Positions 43,090-52,240 of a stretch of 64,000 nucleotides of DNA are shown in pieces. Position numbers and translations under genes: made by a program. The stretch's first letter is position 1. Each line of letters begins with the position of its first letter. The notes beneath the pieces were generated by a model. That model worked only from the letters and a program-made list of their open reading frames with translations, did no database searches and was not told where the DNA came from. The DNA comes from Acidimicrobiales bacterium (GTDB taxonomy: Bacteria > Actinomycetota > Acidimicrobiia > Acidimicrobiales > RAAP-2): the NCBI GenBank assembly GCA_025351385.1, contig JANXWA010000024.1, positions 144,584 through 208,583 of the forward strand, read 5' to 3'.

Positions 43090-44435
43090 AGTTGGCGACA
43101 CGCCTGACGATTCTGCTCGCCTGCCTGACGACCGTGGTGGCACTGTCGGTCGGCATGTACGCGGTCAACCTGAGCACCCGTTCCGAGTACGCCACGCTCG
43201 ACGGCACCATCAACTCCGTGGTCGACAGCGGGCTGGGCCACCCCAATACGGCGCTCAGCGACGCGCTGAACGTCGTCCAGCAGCAGAACTACAATCTGAC
43301 GCTCGACGTCATCGACCCCAGCAACACGGTCACCCAAATCAATTCGCCACCGGGAGCCCTCCGCAAGCACCCGACACTCGCCGACGCGAGGAACTCGCTC
43401 AGCCGAGTGAACACCTCGGCGAACCTTCCGGGATTTCGCATCCGCTCGCTCAACGTCGGAGGGGGAGACTTCCTACTCGTCGCCGGCTCGACGTCGGAGA
43501 TCACCAAGCAGAACCGCCGTCTCGCACTCGACGTCGCGCTGGCCGGGCTGTTCGCGGCGCTCGCCGTGATGGTGTTGGCGCGACTGTTGATGCGCCGGGA
43601 CCTCCAGACGATGGAGCGGCTCATCGCCTACGCCAGCAACGTCGCCAAGGGTGGCGAGTCGGGCCCGATCCCGCCGGGTCTCGGCAGTCGTGATGTGCGA
43701 GAGCTCCAGGCGGCGCTGGCGACCATGGTGGTAGCACTCCACCAGCGGATCGCCATCGAGACCAAGAGCGTCGAGACGATGCAACAGTTCATCGGCGACG
43801 CCTCCCACGAATTGCGCACGCCGTTGACGGTCATCAAGGGCTATAACGAGCTTCTCGCGGGTCCGAGTGTTAGTGAGCCCCTGCAGCAGCGGGCCCTCGA
43901 ACGGGTTCAACGTGAGATCGAGCGGATGGAGGCGCTCGTCACCGACCTGTTGTTGCTCGCCGAGGTCCGCGAAGTCCCCCAGAGCGGCAACGAGCGAGTG
44001 GCGCTCAGTTCGCTGTTGACGGCCCACGTGGATGAGTTCGCCCTCGAGAACCCGCGGCGAGCCGTCACGAGCGACATCGAGCCAGGCCACTTCGTGCGGG
44101 CGCGCAATGACTTCGTGGACCGGCTCATCATCAACGCCTTCAACAACGTCGTGCGCCACACCCGTGAGGACGTCGCGGTGAGTGTGCGGCTTCTCCGCCG
44201 GGGGTCTGATCTCGAGATGCGCATCGAGGACGGTGGCGAGGGTCTGCCCGAGTACGGGCTCCGTCCCCAGCGCTTCGGGCGCCACGACTCGTCGCGCTCA
44301 CGAGAGACCGGAGGTTCGGGGCTCGGAATGAGCATCATGAACGACATCGCCGAGGCGTTACACGGATCGATGACCACAGCGCGCAGTCCCCTCGGGGGTC
44401 TGGCGCTCGTCTTCGTCTTCCCCCGCTCGGACTGA
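43086..44435 (+). CDS. Sensor histidine kinase
   Basis: The 449-residue kinase has two membrane segments (about 9-28 and 147-168) enclosing a ~120-residue sensor domain, a HAMP region, the HisKA box SHELRTPLT with H241 as phosphorylated residue, and ATPase boxes (NAFNNVVRHT, IEDGGEGLPE, GGSGLGMSI). It should phosphorylate the upstream regulator. The external signal is unknown. Confidence 0.92.
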   Translation: MKLATRLTILLACLTTVVALSVGMYAVNLSTRSEYATLDGTINSVVDSGLGHPNTALSDALNVVQQQNYNLTLDVIDPSNTVTQINSPPGALRKHPTLADARNSLSRVNTSANLPGFRIRSLNVGGGDFLLVAGSTSEITKQNRRLALDVALAGLFAALAVMVLARLLMRRDLQTMERLIAYASNVAKGGESGPIPPGLGSRDVRELQAALATMVVALHQRIAIETKSVETMQQFIGDASHELRTPLTVIKGYNELLAGPSVSEPLQQRALERVQREIERMEALVTDLLLLAEVREVPQSGNERVALSSLLTAHVDEFALENPRRAVTSDIEPGHFVRARNDFVDRLIINAFNNVVRHTREDVAVSVRLLRRGSDLEMRIEDGGEGLPEYGLRPQRFGRHDSSRSRETGGSGLGMSIMNDIAEALHGSMTTARSPLGGLALVFVFPRSD

Positions 44436-44735
44436 TCAGGTGGGGGGCGCGGTCGTGGCGGCCCTCACGTAGAGCTGCTGGACCTCGGCGAGGGCGTTGC
44501 GGTACAGGTCCACGTGCTCGCCGAGGCGATCGCCACCGGCGTTCAACATCGCCCCGATGGTGTCGATGACCAGCTGGGCCGCCGCCAGGTCAGGCGGTAC
44601 CTGGCCGAGGTGGACGGCCGCCAACTGCAAGAGGACGAAGAAGTGGTTGCCCAGCACCGTCTCGACGGGGGTGGAGCGAAGATAGGCGATCTCCTCGGAT
44701 TCGTTGACGATCGGCTCGACGACGTGCTCATTCAC
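44436..44735 (-). CDS. DUF1844-like small protein
   Basis: The 99-residue protein contains LGNHFFVLLQLAAVHLGQVPPDLAAAQLVIDTIGAML, read in parts, and a helical end (YRNALAEVQQLYV), as in the DUF1844 family often found beside infC in Actinobacteria. The function is unknown. The GTG at 44735 lies 6 bases after TACGTT on the minus strand. Confidence 0.7.
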   Translation of the reverse strand: MNEHVVEPIVNESEEIAYLRSTPVETVLGNHFFVLLQLAAVHLGQVPPDLAAAQLVIDTIGAMLNAGGDRLGEHVDLYRNALAEVQQLYVRAATTAPPT

Positions 44736-44741
44736 CCGACC

Positions 44742-44747
44742 AACGTA
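44742..44747 (-). promoter_or_regulatory. -10 element, leaderless promoter (minus strand)
   Basis: TACGTT on the minus strand is followed by 6 bases and the GTG at 44735. Confidence 0.55.
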
Positions 44748-44816
44748 GCGTCCCTTGGTCCGTTCACGCCGGCGACGTCGTCGGGCCGACCGGGGCGGCC
44801 GCTCCGGCCGGTCTGC

Positions 44817-44942
44817 TACTGTAATTGAGCAGTTCACAGCAAGTGAGGTTGGCAGTGCCAACGTCCACCTGGCCACCAACGTGCGCCGGGTTCCCAGGAG
44901 TGTTGCGCCCCGCTTGCCGTGGCGACGCCATCGAGGCGTCGC
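44817..44942 (+). promoter_or_regulatory. Promoter and structured leader of the infC-rpmI-rplT operon
   Basis: TACTGT at 44817-44822 is a likely -10, giving a leader of about 130 bases. It ends in a perfect 8-bp hairpin, GCGACGCC (44922-44929) and GGCGTCGC (44935-44942), eight bases before the AAGGAG of infC. Operons of this kind are often controlled by L20 or IF3 through the leader; which applies here cannot be told. Confidence 0.5.
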
Positions 44943-44961
44943 AGAGAGCAAGGAGTGAGTT

Positions 44962-45573
44962 ATCGCAACAGTGCCCGGAGACCATCGCGTCAATGAACGC
45001 ATCCGCGTAGAGACCGTTCGTCTTATCGACCATGAGGGAAACCAGCGTGGCGTGATGAGCACCCGCGATGCATTGGCGTTGGCCCGAAGCCTAGATCTGG
45101 ACCTCGTGGAGATCGCGCCCACGGCGCAGCCGCCGGTGTGCCGGATCATGGACTACGGAAAGTTCAAGTTCGACGAGGCTCAGAAGGCCAAGGAGTCGCG
45201 TCGCAAGACTCTGAACGTGGGCGTCAAGGAGATGAAGTACCGTCCGAAGATCGGACCGGGGGACTTCGACACCAAGACGCGACTCGTGGAGAAGTTCTTG
45301 AACGAAGGTCACAAGGTGAAGATCACGATCATGTTCCGCGGACGCGAGTCGGCTCACCCCGAACTCGGCAAGAGGATCTTGGATCGCATCATCGAGAAGC
45401 TCGCCGAAGTCGCCAAGGTCGAGTCGGCGGCGAAGCTCGACGGTCGCAACATGATCATGGTGCTGGGGCCGGAGAAGAAGGCCAAGCCCAAGGTCGTCGA
45501 GAGTCTGAAGGTTGAAGAGCTGCAAGAAGTCGCGCCGAGTGTTTCGGCGGAAGTGAACGTAGAGGAGGGCTGA
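44962..45573 (+). CDS. infC: Translation initiation factor IF-3 (rare ATC start)
   Basis: The 203-residue factor prevents early joining of ribosomal subunits and checks start codons. [40 protein letters not shown] and [19 protein letters not shown] are its signatures. AAGGAG at 44950-44955 is spaced 6 bases before an in-frame ATC at 44962, while the nearest GTG (44971) is 15 bases away. IF3 genes commonly start with rare codons that IF3 itself discriminates against, giving autoregulation, so ATC is preferred. The C-terminal tail is acidic. Confidence 0.93.
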   Translation: MATVPGDHRVNERIRVETVRLIDHEGNQRGVMSTRDALALARSLDLDLVEIAPTAQPPVCRIMDYGKFKFDEAQKAKESRRKTLNVGVKEMKYRPKIGPGDFDTKTRLVEKFLNEGHKVKITIMFRGRESAHPELGKRILDRIIEKLAEVAKVESAAKLDGRNMIMVLGPEKKAKPKVVESLKVEELQEVAPSVSAEVNVEEG

Positions 45574-45574
45574 G

Positions 45575-45769
45575 ATGCCGAAGATGAAGACAGACAGCGG
45601 TGCCAAGAAGCGCGTCAAGGTGACGGGCAGCGGCAAGCTGCGCCGCGGCAAGGCGTTCCGAGGCCACTTGATGGAGAAGAAGTCATCGGTGCGCGCACGT
45701 CGCCTGGGTCGCGAGACCGACTTCTCTCCCGCAATGGAGAAGAAGACCAAGCGGTTGATGGGTCTGTAG
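45575..45769 (+). CDS. rpmI: Ribosomal protein bL35
   Basis: The 64-residue basic protein begins [20 protein letters not shown] and contains [11 protein letters not shown], typical of L35. GAGGAG ends the infC coding region just upstream. Confidence 0.96.
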   Translation: MPKMKTDSGAKKRVKVTGSGKLRRGKAFRGHLMEKKSSVRARRLGRETDFSPAMEKKTKRLMGL

Positions 45770-45798
45770 AGCGAACGAGTTAGGAAAGAGGAACTTAC

Positions 45799-46158
45799 AT
45801 GGCACGTGTCAAGAGGGCGGTCAACGCCAAGAAGCACCATAAGGCGATCCTGGAGGAAGCCAAGGGTTACTACGGTGACCGCAGTCGCACCTTCCGGTCT
45901 GCCAATCAGGCCGTCCAACACGCGGGCGTCTACGCCTTCCGCGACCGCCGCGCCCGCAAGGGCGAGATGCGTCGACTCTGGATCCAGCGCATCAACGCGG
46001 GAACTCGAGCCCACGGCATGAGCTACAGCCGCTTCATCGCCGGCCTGAACGCCGCCGGCATCGAAGTGGACCGTCGCATGCTGGCCGATCTGGCCGTGAA
46101 CGACAACGCCGCCTTCTCGGCGATCGTCACCCAGGCCAGCGCCGCCCTGGCGAAGTAG
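45799..46158 (+). CDS. rplT: Ribosomal protein bL20
   Basis: The 119-residue protein shows [37 protein letters not shown] and [21 protein letters not shown]20 is needed early in 50S assembly and often represses its own operon. GGAAAGAGGAA precedes the ATG. Confidence 0.97.
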   Translation: MARVKRAVNAKKHHKAILEEAKGYYGDRSRTFRSANQAVQHAGVYAFRDRRARKGEMRRLWIQRINAGTRAHGMSYSRFIAGLNAAGIEVDRRMLADLAVNDNAAFSAIVTQASAALAK

Positions 46159-46176
46159 GTCGTTCTGATCGAGGCG

Positions 46177-46989
46177 TTGGGGCCGTCACACCAGCGAGTG
46201 CGTCGACTCCGACGCCTCATTCAGAAGAGATCGTTGCGCTGGAGCGAGGGCGTATGTGTCCTGGAGGGGCCGGACCTGGTCGATGCGGCGCTGGCCGCCG
46301 GCGTCGAGTTCGAGGCCGTCTACGTCGACGGAGACTCGATGGGGGACCGCGAGCTCGAGGGGCTGACGACGCGGGCTCACGATCGCGGCGTTCGCGTGTT
46401 CTCGTTGGGGCCCGGCGTCCTCGCGCGGGTGGCCGACGCCCAGACGCCCCAGCCGGTGCTGGCTGCGGTTCGCTTCTCCGTCACCGCCATTGACTCGCTG
46501 CCGACCGATGGTCTCGTCCTTGTGCTGCACGACGTGCGCGATCCGGGCAACGCCGGCACCATCATCCGGTCGGCCGACGCCGCTGGCGTATTGGCCGTCG
46601 TCTTCACCGGGCAGTCGGTCGACCCCTACAACCCCAAGACCCTGCGGGCGACGGCCGGGTCGGTCTTCCATCTGCCGATCGCGGTGGCCTCACTCGCCGA
46701 GACGCTGGACCGCTTCCACGATGCCGGCGCGCGCAGCTACGCCACGGTCGTGCGAGGTGGCGTGAGTTATCGCGACGTCGACTTCACGACTCCAGCGGTG
46801 GTGGTCATCGGCAATGAGGCGGTCGGACTCGACGACGAGTCGGTCGCGCGGTGCCGCGGGATGGTCTCCATACCAATGCATGGACGAGGCGAGTCGCTCA
46901 ATGCCGGTGTCGCCGCCTCGATCATCGCCTTCGAGGCGCTGCACCAGCGCGAAGACGCGACTTCCGCCCCGCCACCCCCTAGCCTTTAA
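46177..46989 (+). CDS. SpoU/TrmH-family RNA 2'-O-methyltransferase
   Basis: The 270-residue protein has an N-terminal RNA-binding part (RRLRRLIQKRSLRWSEGVCV, EGPDLVDAAL) and a SPOUT knot domain with VLHDVRDPGNAGTIIRSADA, VIGNEAVGLDDE and IPMHGRGESLNAGVAASI. Methylation of rRNA ribose is likely; the place between rplT and pheS is common for this gene. The TTG start at 46177 is uncertain. Confidence 0.88.
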   Translation: MGPSHQRVRRLRRLIQKRSLRWSEGVCVLEGPDLVDAALAAGVEFEAVYVDGDSMGDRELEGLTTRAHDRGVRVFSLGPGVLARVADAQTPQPVLAAVRFSVTAIDSLPTDGLVLVLHDVRDPGNAGTIIRSADAAGVLAVVFTGQSVDPYNPKTLRATAGSVFHLPIAVASLAETLDRFHDAGARSYATVVRGGVSYRDVDFTTPAVVVIGNEAVGLDDESVARCRGMVSIPMHGRGESLNAGVAASIIAFEALHQREDATSAPPPPSL

Positions 46990-46994
46990 GCGTC

Positions 46995-48068
46995 ATGGCC
47001 TCCTCACCTCTCGACAACCTCGCCGAACAGACAGCCCAGCTGCTCGCGACGGTCGCAGCGTTGGGGAGCATCGACCAGTTACGCGACGACGAGCCAATGA
47101 TCACCGGCAAGCGCTCGTTCCTCTCGACCCTGCAGAAGTCACTCGGCGTGCTCGCGCCCGAGGACCGCAAGGACGCCGGAGCGCGGCTTCAGGAGGCTCG
47201 ACGGACCGTCGAGGCGGCCCTCGAGGGGCGCCGCGACGAACTGACGCGTGCCGCGAGGTTGCGCCAGCTGGAGGTCGATCGAATGGACCTCGGTGACGTT
47301 GTGGTCGGAGCCGTGCGCTGGCCAGCGACCGTGGGCCATCCGAGTCTGGTGGCGGTGACGCAACGTGAGCTCGAGGACGTCTTCGTGGCCATGGGCTTCA
47401 CGGTCTCAGAGGGCCCGGAGGTCGAGAGCGACTGGTATAACTTCGAGGCCCTCAACATCCCGCCGGCTCACCCGGCGCGGGGCATGTGGGACACCTTCTA
47501 CGTCGAGCTCGGCGAGCCTGAGACGGTGGTGTTACGCACGCACACGTCGCCAACTCAGATTCATCTGATGGAGAGCGCAGTCGCCAGGGACTCCCTGCCG
47601 ATCCACGCGGTGATGCCGGGGCGCTGCTACCGGCGCGATACGCCCGACGCCCGCCACCTCGCCGCCTTCCACCAGGTCGAGGGCCTGGTCGTCGACCACC
47701 ACATCGCGTTCTCCGACCTCGCCGGTGTCATCGAGACCTTCACCCGGGCCTACTTCGGCCCGGACATCGAGTCGCGACTTCGTCCCGCCTTCTTCCCCTT
47801 CACCGAACCCTCGGCCGAGTTCGAGGTCACGTGCACGATCTGTCGGGGCGAGGGGTGCCGCACGTGCTCCCAGACCGGGTGGATCGAGCTGGGTGGCTGC
47901 GGGATGCTGGACCCCGCGGTGCTCGACGCCGTGGGCATCGACGGCGACGAGTGGAGCGGCTTCGCCTTCGGCTTCGGCATCGACCGGTGCGCCCAGATGC
48001 GTCACCAGATCGCCGACATGCGCGCGCTCGTAGAGAACGACGCCCGGTTCCTGAGGCAGTTCTCGTGA
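46995..48068 (+). CDS. pheS: Phenylalanyl-tRNA synthetase alpha chain
   Basis: The 357-residue class II catalytic chain shows GHPSLVAVTQRELEDVF, VSEGPEVESDWYNFEALN, LRTHTSPTQIHLM and the motif 3 region FGFGIDRCAQMRH. A CxxCRGEGCRTC knuckle near residue 280 is usual. It overlaps pheT by GTGA. Confidence 0.96.
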   Translation: MASSPLDNLAEQTAQLLATVAALGSIDQLRDDEPMITGKRSFLSTLQKSLGVLAPEDRKDAGARLQEARRTVEAALEGRRDELTRAARLRQLEVDRMDLGDVVVGAVRWPATVGHPSLVAVTQRELEDVFVAMGFTVSEGPEVESDWYNFEALNIPPAHPARGMWDTFYVELGEPETVVLRTHTSPTQIHLMESAVARDSLPIHAVMPGRCYRRDTPDARHLAAFHQVEGLVVDHHIAFSDLAGVIETFTRAYFGPDIESRLRPAFFPFTEPSAEFEVTCTICRGEGCRTCSQTGWIELGGCGMLDPAVLDAVGIDGDEWSGFAFGFGIDRCAQMRHQIADMRALVENDARFLRQFS

Positions 48069-50539
48069 GGATCGCCCTGTCGTGGCTGACGGAGTTCGTC
48101 GACCTGCACGAGGCGCCCGAGGAGCTGCGACCGGTCTTGGACGACCTCGGCCTCATCGTCGAGGACATCGAGTACGTGGGCGCGGGCCTCGAGGACGTCG
48201 TCGTCGCTCGCATCGACGAGATCAAGTCGATCAAGGGCGCGGACCGTGTGCGGCTGGTGGTCGTGGACGCGGGCGCCGGACCGGTCGAGATCGTCTGTGG
48301 CGCGACCAATTTCGCCCTGGGCAATCACGTGCCGATGGCGCCGGTGGGCGCGGTGCTACCCGGTGGCTTCGAGATCGCGACGCGGTCGATGCGCGGTGTC
48401 ACCTCCAATGGCATGCTCTGCTCGGCCCGCGAACTCGGTCTGAGCGATGACCACCTCGGCCTGATGGTGCTCGACGGGATGATCGATCCCGTCGTTGGCG
48501 CTCCGTTGCTCGAGGCCCTCGACATCGTGCCCGACGTGGTCTTTGACATCACGGTCGAGGGCAATCGACCGGACGCGTGGTCGGTCGAGGGAGTGGCCCG
48601 CGACCTCGCCACCCGATTCGGTCGAACGCTACGCGGGCCGGTGCTGGCCGAGCCGGACGACGCGTCGTCAAGTGACACGTTCGCCGGTGCGTCGATCGAC
48701 GACCCCGACCTGTGCGGACGTCTGACCGTCTCGGTGCTACGCAACGTGAAGGTCGGGCCCTCGCCCGAGTGGGTGGCCCGACGGGTGCGAAGCGCGGGGA
48801 TGCGACCGATCTCGAACGTCGTGGACGCCTCGAACCTCGTCATGCTCGAGCTGGGACAGCCCACCCATCCCTACGACGCGGCTCACGTTGGCCAACGGAC
48901 CCTGCGAGCCCGCCGGGCCCGTCGTGGCGAGCGGCTACTCACCCTGGACGGCGTCGAGCGCGAACTCGCCACGGCCGGAAGGGGACTGGGCGATACGGGA
49001 GAGGACTGCGTCATCGTCGACGGCGACGACCGCGTCCTCGGACTCGCGGGCATCATGGGGGGCGCCGCGAGCGAGATCAGCGACTCGACGACCGACGTCT
49101 TACTGGAGGCGGCGTTCTTCGACCCCATGACCATCGCCCGAAGCTCCAAACGCCACGGTCTGCGCAGCGAGGCCTCCAATCGATTCGAGCGCGGGGTCGA
49201 CCCCCACCTGGCCCTGCGCGCCGCCGCCCGTTACGTCGCCGTGCTTCGCGAGAGCGTGCCCGGTCTCCTGTGGATGGGAGGGCCCCTCGACCTATGGGGC
49301 GAGGTCCCGACGCCTCCGACCGTGGAGGTGCGCAGCGGCGACATCGAGCGGCTACTCGGCGTCGAGATCTCCCACGACGAGGCGGCCGACATCCTTCGCG
49401 GACTCAACTTCAGCGTCACCTCTCGCGGGGAGGATCTGGTCGTTGTCCCCTCGACGGCCCGTCTCGACGTGCGCTCGGGCGCCGCCGGACGGGCCGACGT
49501 CATCGAAGAGATCGCTCGCCTCTACGGCTATCGACGCCTGCCTCGTCGCACGCCCACGTGGCCCGAGCCCGGCGCGCTCAGTGGGCGACAGCGTCTGCGT
49601 CGGCACCTGCGCGACGTCATGGTCGACCTCGGGGCGACGGAGGCCTGGACCCCGACCCTCGGCAGCGACGCCGAGTTCGACCTCCTGCAGCCCGGCGTCG
49701 AACGCGTCCGCATCACCAACCCCCTGTCCGCCGAGGAGTCGGTGATGCGCGCGACGCTGCTCACCGGCCTCGTGCGAGCGTGGGGCCGCAACATCGAACG
49801 GGGGACCGGCGACGTCGTCCTCGCCGAGATCGGCGTCGTCTTCGCCCACCCGAGCACCTCGACGGCGTCACGGGCGACGAAGGGCGGTGTCGGCGGCTCG
49901 GTCATCCTGCAACTGCCCTACGAGAACGAGCGCGCGACGGTCGTGCTCGGTCGGCCCGACGACGACGCCTCGAGCGCTGTGGCCCTGTGGACGACGATCC
50001 GCGATCGCCTCGGATTGGCCGACGTCGTCGTGCGCTCGGTGGAGGGTGGGCCGAAGGGAATGCACCCGACGCGGTGCGCGGCGCTCGTGGACCGCGCGTC
50101 CCAGGCCGTGATCGGCTTCGTGGGGGAGGTCGACCGTGAACTAGTCGACGCGCTGGTCGTTACGGCCCCGGAGCGGCGCCTTGGCGTGCTGGACATCGAC
50201 CTCGACGCGCTGGCCGACCCCGAGCGCGCGACGCGGCGCAGCGAGGTCGCCCTCGTACCGAGTCGCTACCCGAGCGCCGCGATCGACCTGGCGTTCGTGA
50301 CGCCCGGCGCGGTGCACGCGGCCGACCTGGCCCACGAGCTGGCGAGTGCTTCGGAGCTGGTCGAAGACGTCGCGCTTTTCGACGTCTACCGTGGTCTCGC
50401 GCTGCCCGAAGGGACGCGGAGCCTCGCCTACAACGTGCGCTTCAGCGCACCCGACCGGACGCTCGGCGAGAGTGAGGTGGCGGCCACCCGTGACCTCCTC
50501 ATCGCGCGGGCCCACGCCCTCGGTGCGACGCTTCGTTGA
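48065..50539 (+). CDS. pheT: Phenylalanyl-tRNA synthetase beta chain
   Basis: The 824-residue chain has the N-terminal tRNA-binding domain (VVVARIDEIKSIKGADRVRL, VCGATNFALG), the B3/B4 editing domain (RPISNVVDASNLVMLELGQP), B5 (EVRSGDIERLLGVEIS), the catalytic-like core and the C-terminal anticodon-binding FDX domain (PSRYPSAAIDLAFV, LFDVYRG). Length usual. It is coupled to pheS. Confidence 0.96.
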   Translation: MRIALSWLTEFVDLHEAPEELRPVLDDLGLIVEDIEYVGAGLEDVVVARIDEIKSIKGADRVRLVVVDAGAGPVEIVCGATNFALGNHVPMAPVGAVLPGGFEIATRSMRGVTSNGMLCSARELGLSDDHLGLMVLDGMIDPVVGAPLLEALDIVPDVVFDITVEGNRPDAWSVEGVARDLATRFGRTLRGPVLAEPDDASSSDTFAGASIDDPDLCGRLTVSVLRNVKVGPSPEWVARRVRSAGMRPISNVVDASNLVMLELGQPTHPYDAAHVGQRTLRARRARRGERLLTLDGVERELATAGRGLGDTGEDCVIVDGDDRVLGLAGIMGGAASEISDSTTDVLLEAAFFDPMTIARSSKRHGLRSEASNRFERGVDPHLALRAAARYVAVLRESVPGLLWMGGPLDLWGEVPTPPTVEVRSGDIERLLGVEISHDEAADILRGLNFSVTSRGEDLVVVPSTARLDVRSGAAGRADVIEEIARLYGYRRLPRRTPTWPEPGALSGRQRLRRHLRDVMVDLGATEAWTPTLGSDAEFDLLQPGVERVRITNPLSAEESVMRATLLTGLVRAWGRNIERGTGDVVLAEIGVVFAHPSTSTASRATKGGVGGSVILQLPYENERATVVLGRPDDDASSAVALWTTIRDRLGLADVVVRSVEGGPKGMHPTRCAALVDRASQAVIGFVGEVDRELVDALVVTAPERRLGVLDIDLDALADPERATRRSEVALVPSRYPSAAIDLAFVTPGAVHAADLAHELASASELVEDVALFDVYRGLALPEGTRSLAYNVRFSAPDRTLGESEVAATRDLLIARAHALGATLR

Positions 50540-50575
50540 ACCGACTCGCGCGTGCGGTGCCAGTGGAGGCCCGTC

Positions 50576-51301
50576 GTGACTGAGTACGTGGCGCCGTCGC
50601 ACGTCGGACGTTCGTTCAGTGGCGCGTTCCCCGTTCGACTGGGCGACGCCGACTCCGCCGGCGTCGTACGCCTCGACGGCGTCGCGCGATTCCTCCAGGA
50701 CGTCGCGACGGACGACTGGGACGACACGGGAATCGAGGCCTCCGACACGTGGGTCGTGCGGCGCACCGCGATCCGCGTGGCGCCCGGCGGTCGTTGGCCC
50801 CGCTACAAGGAGCGCCTCACGCTCACGACCTGGTGCGCCGGGTACGGCGCGGCGTGGGCCGAACGGCGTACGGACATCTCGGTCGCGGGCACGTTGCTTC
50901 TCGAGGCGGCCGCGCTATGGGTCCCCGTCGACGCCTCGGGCCACCCGGTCCGTCTGCGCCCACTGTTCTTCGAGGTCTATGGAGAGTCCGTGGCCGGTCG
51001 CAAGGTCCCCGGACGGGTGCCCGCGCCCATCGTCGTCGAGGGTGCCGCGCGACGGCCGTGGCCGTTGCGACGGGCCGACCTCGATATTGTCGGTCACGTC
51101 AATAATGCGGCCGTGTGGCAGGCGGTGACCGAAGTCGTCATCGGGCCCGTCAGTCAGGTGGTGGTTGTGCACCACGGCCCCGTCGAGAGTGGGCACGACG
51201 TGACCCTCGCGAGTGCGCCGGGCGCGCTATGGCTCTTGGTCGATGGAGAGGTGCAGGTCTCGGCGGCCTTCACGTCGGTCATCTCGGGCGCCACTGCCTA
51301 G
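50576..51301 (+). CDS. Acyl-ACP thioesterase-like protein
   Basis: The 241-residue protein has two hot-dog folds as in FatA/FatB-type thioesterases: RLGDADSAGVVRLDGVARFLQDVA in parts, TWVVRRTAIRV, and RADLDIVGHVNNAAVWQAV with the catalytic Asn-His region in the second fold. It may release fatty acids from acyl carrier protein. I chose GTG at 50576 because GTGGAGG lies 6 bases upstream. Confidence 0.8.
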   Translation: MTEYVAPSHVGRSFSGAFPVRLGDADSAGVVRLDGVARFLQDVATDDWDDTGIEASDTWVVRRTAIRVAPGGRWPRYKERLTLTTWCAGYGAAWAERRTDISVAGTLLLEAAALWVPVDASGHPVRLRPLFFEVYGESVAGRKVPGRVPAPIVVEGAARRPWPLRRADLDIVGHVNNAAVWQAVTEVVIGPVSQVVVVHHGPVESGHDVTLASAPGALWLLVDGEVQVSAAFTSVISGATA

Positions 51302-52173
51302 GGTTCGCCGACGGCCACGATCTGACGGGGGCTGCTGGTGGCGAAGATGCACCCGACAAGCACGAGCGGGAAGCCAATGACGATGCCGGCGGTGAGGCTC
51401 TCGTGGAGCCCGATGACGCCGAGGACCACCGCGATTGCGGTATTGAAGTAGGTCACCACCACCGAGCGCGTCGCGCCCACCTCCTTGATGAGCTCGAAGA
51501 AAATGAGGAATGCCCCGGCGGTGCAGACGATCGAGAGCACGGCCACGCAGCTCCACGTCTCGGAAGAGATGTGGACCGGCCAGTGCGCGACGTCCCAAGG
51601 GACCCACGCGAGGGCCACGACGGCGGTCGCCCCGGCGACGACGACCGGGCCGGGAACGTCGGCCAGTTTGGTGGCGAGGATGATTGGGCCGATGGTGTAG
51701 CCGAGGCAGACGCAGAGCATGAACGCGATCCAGACGAGCGAGCCTCCGCGAAGGTCCAGCCCCACCAGCAGTGCCACGCCGAGCGCACCGATTCCGAGGC
51801 CCAGGTAGCGGCGCCGCGAGATGTGCTCCTCGGTGCGGCGAATCCGTTGGGAGACCACCGCGAAGAGCGGCACGCCACAGATCAGGAGGCTCGTCAACGA
51901 GCTCGTGATGTGGCGTTCCGCCGTCGACATCAGGTACCAGGGAATCCCGAACTCGATGACCCCGAAAATCGAGATCCATCGCAGATTGCGCCAGAGCAGG
52001 GCGGTGTGGCGCTGGAAGAGCACAATCGGGACCAGGATGAGGGCCACCGGCGCCGTTCGCAACAACACGAGGACCCCGGGATCGAGGTGACGAACAGCGA
52101 CGCGGATCAGCAGATACGGCAGTCCCCAGATGACGGCCATCATCATGAACAGGGACCAGCCGCGTCGTGACAT
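51298..52173 (-). CDS. EamA/DMT-family transporter
   Basis: The 291-residue protein has about ten membrane segments in two EamA repeats (AVIWGLPYLLIRVAVRHLDP opens the first; FLIFFELIKEVGATRSVVVT belongs to the second). It should export a small metabolite, which cannot be named. The ATG at 52173 lies 7 bases after TAGTCT on the minus strand. It is divergent from argC. Confidence 0.85.
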   Translation of the reverse strand: MSRRGWSLFMMMAVIWGLPYLLIRVAVRHLDPGVLVLLRTAPVALILVPIVLFQRHTALLWRNLRWISIFGVIEFGIPWYLMSTAERHITSSLTSLLICGVPLFAVVSQRIRRTEEHISRRRYLGLGIGALGVALLVGLDLRGGSLVWIAFMLCVCLGYTIGPIILATKLADVPGPVVVAGATAVVALAWVPWDVAHWPVHISSETWSCVAVLSIVCTAGAFLIFFELIKEVGATRSVVVTYFNTAIAVVLGVIGLHESLTAGIVIGFPLVLVGCIFATSSPRQIVAVGEP

Positions 52174-52203
52174 GGCGCCCAGACTAGCCGGTCCGGAAGA
52201 AAC

Positions 52204-52240
52204 TTGCATTTTTAACAGGTTCTGTGCATAAAATAGCATC
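52204..52240 (+). promoter_or_regulatory. argC promoter with possible ArgR operator
   Basis: TAAAAT at 52229-52234 is followed by 6 bases and the argC ATG. Two TGCAT half-sites (52205-52209 and 52225-52229), one at the -35 zone and one touching the -10, are 20 bp apart in an AT-rich stretch, as expected for a pair of ARG boxes. argR lies in the same operon. Confidence 0.55.

Noticed and set aside
44788..44813. GACCGG / CCGGTC dyad between the DUF1844-like gene and infC
   Set aside because: It lies upstream of the predicted infC start site in very GC-rich sequence where such dyads arise by chance; no protein can be suggested.
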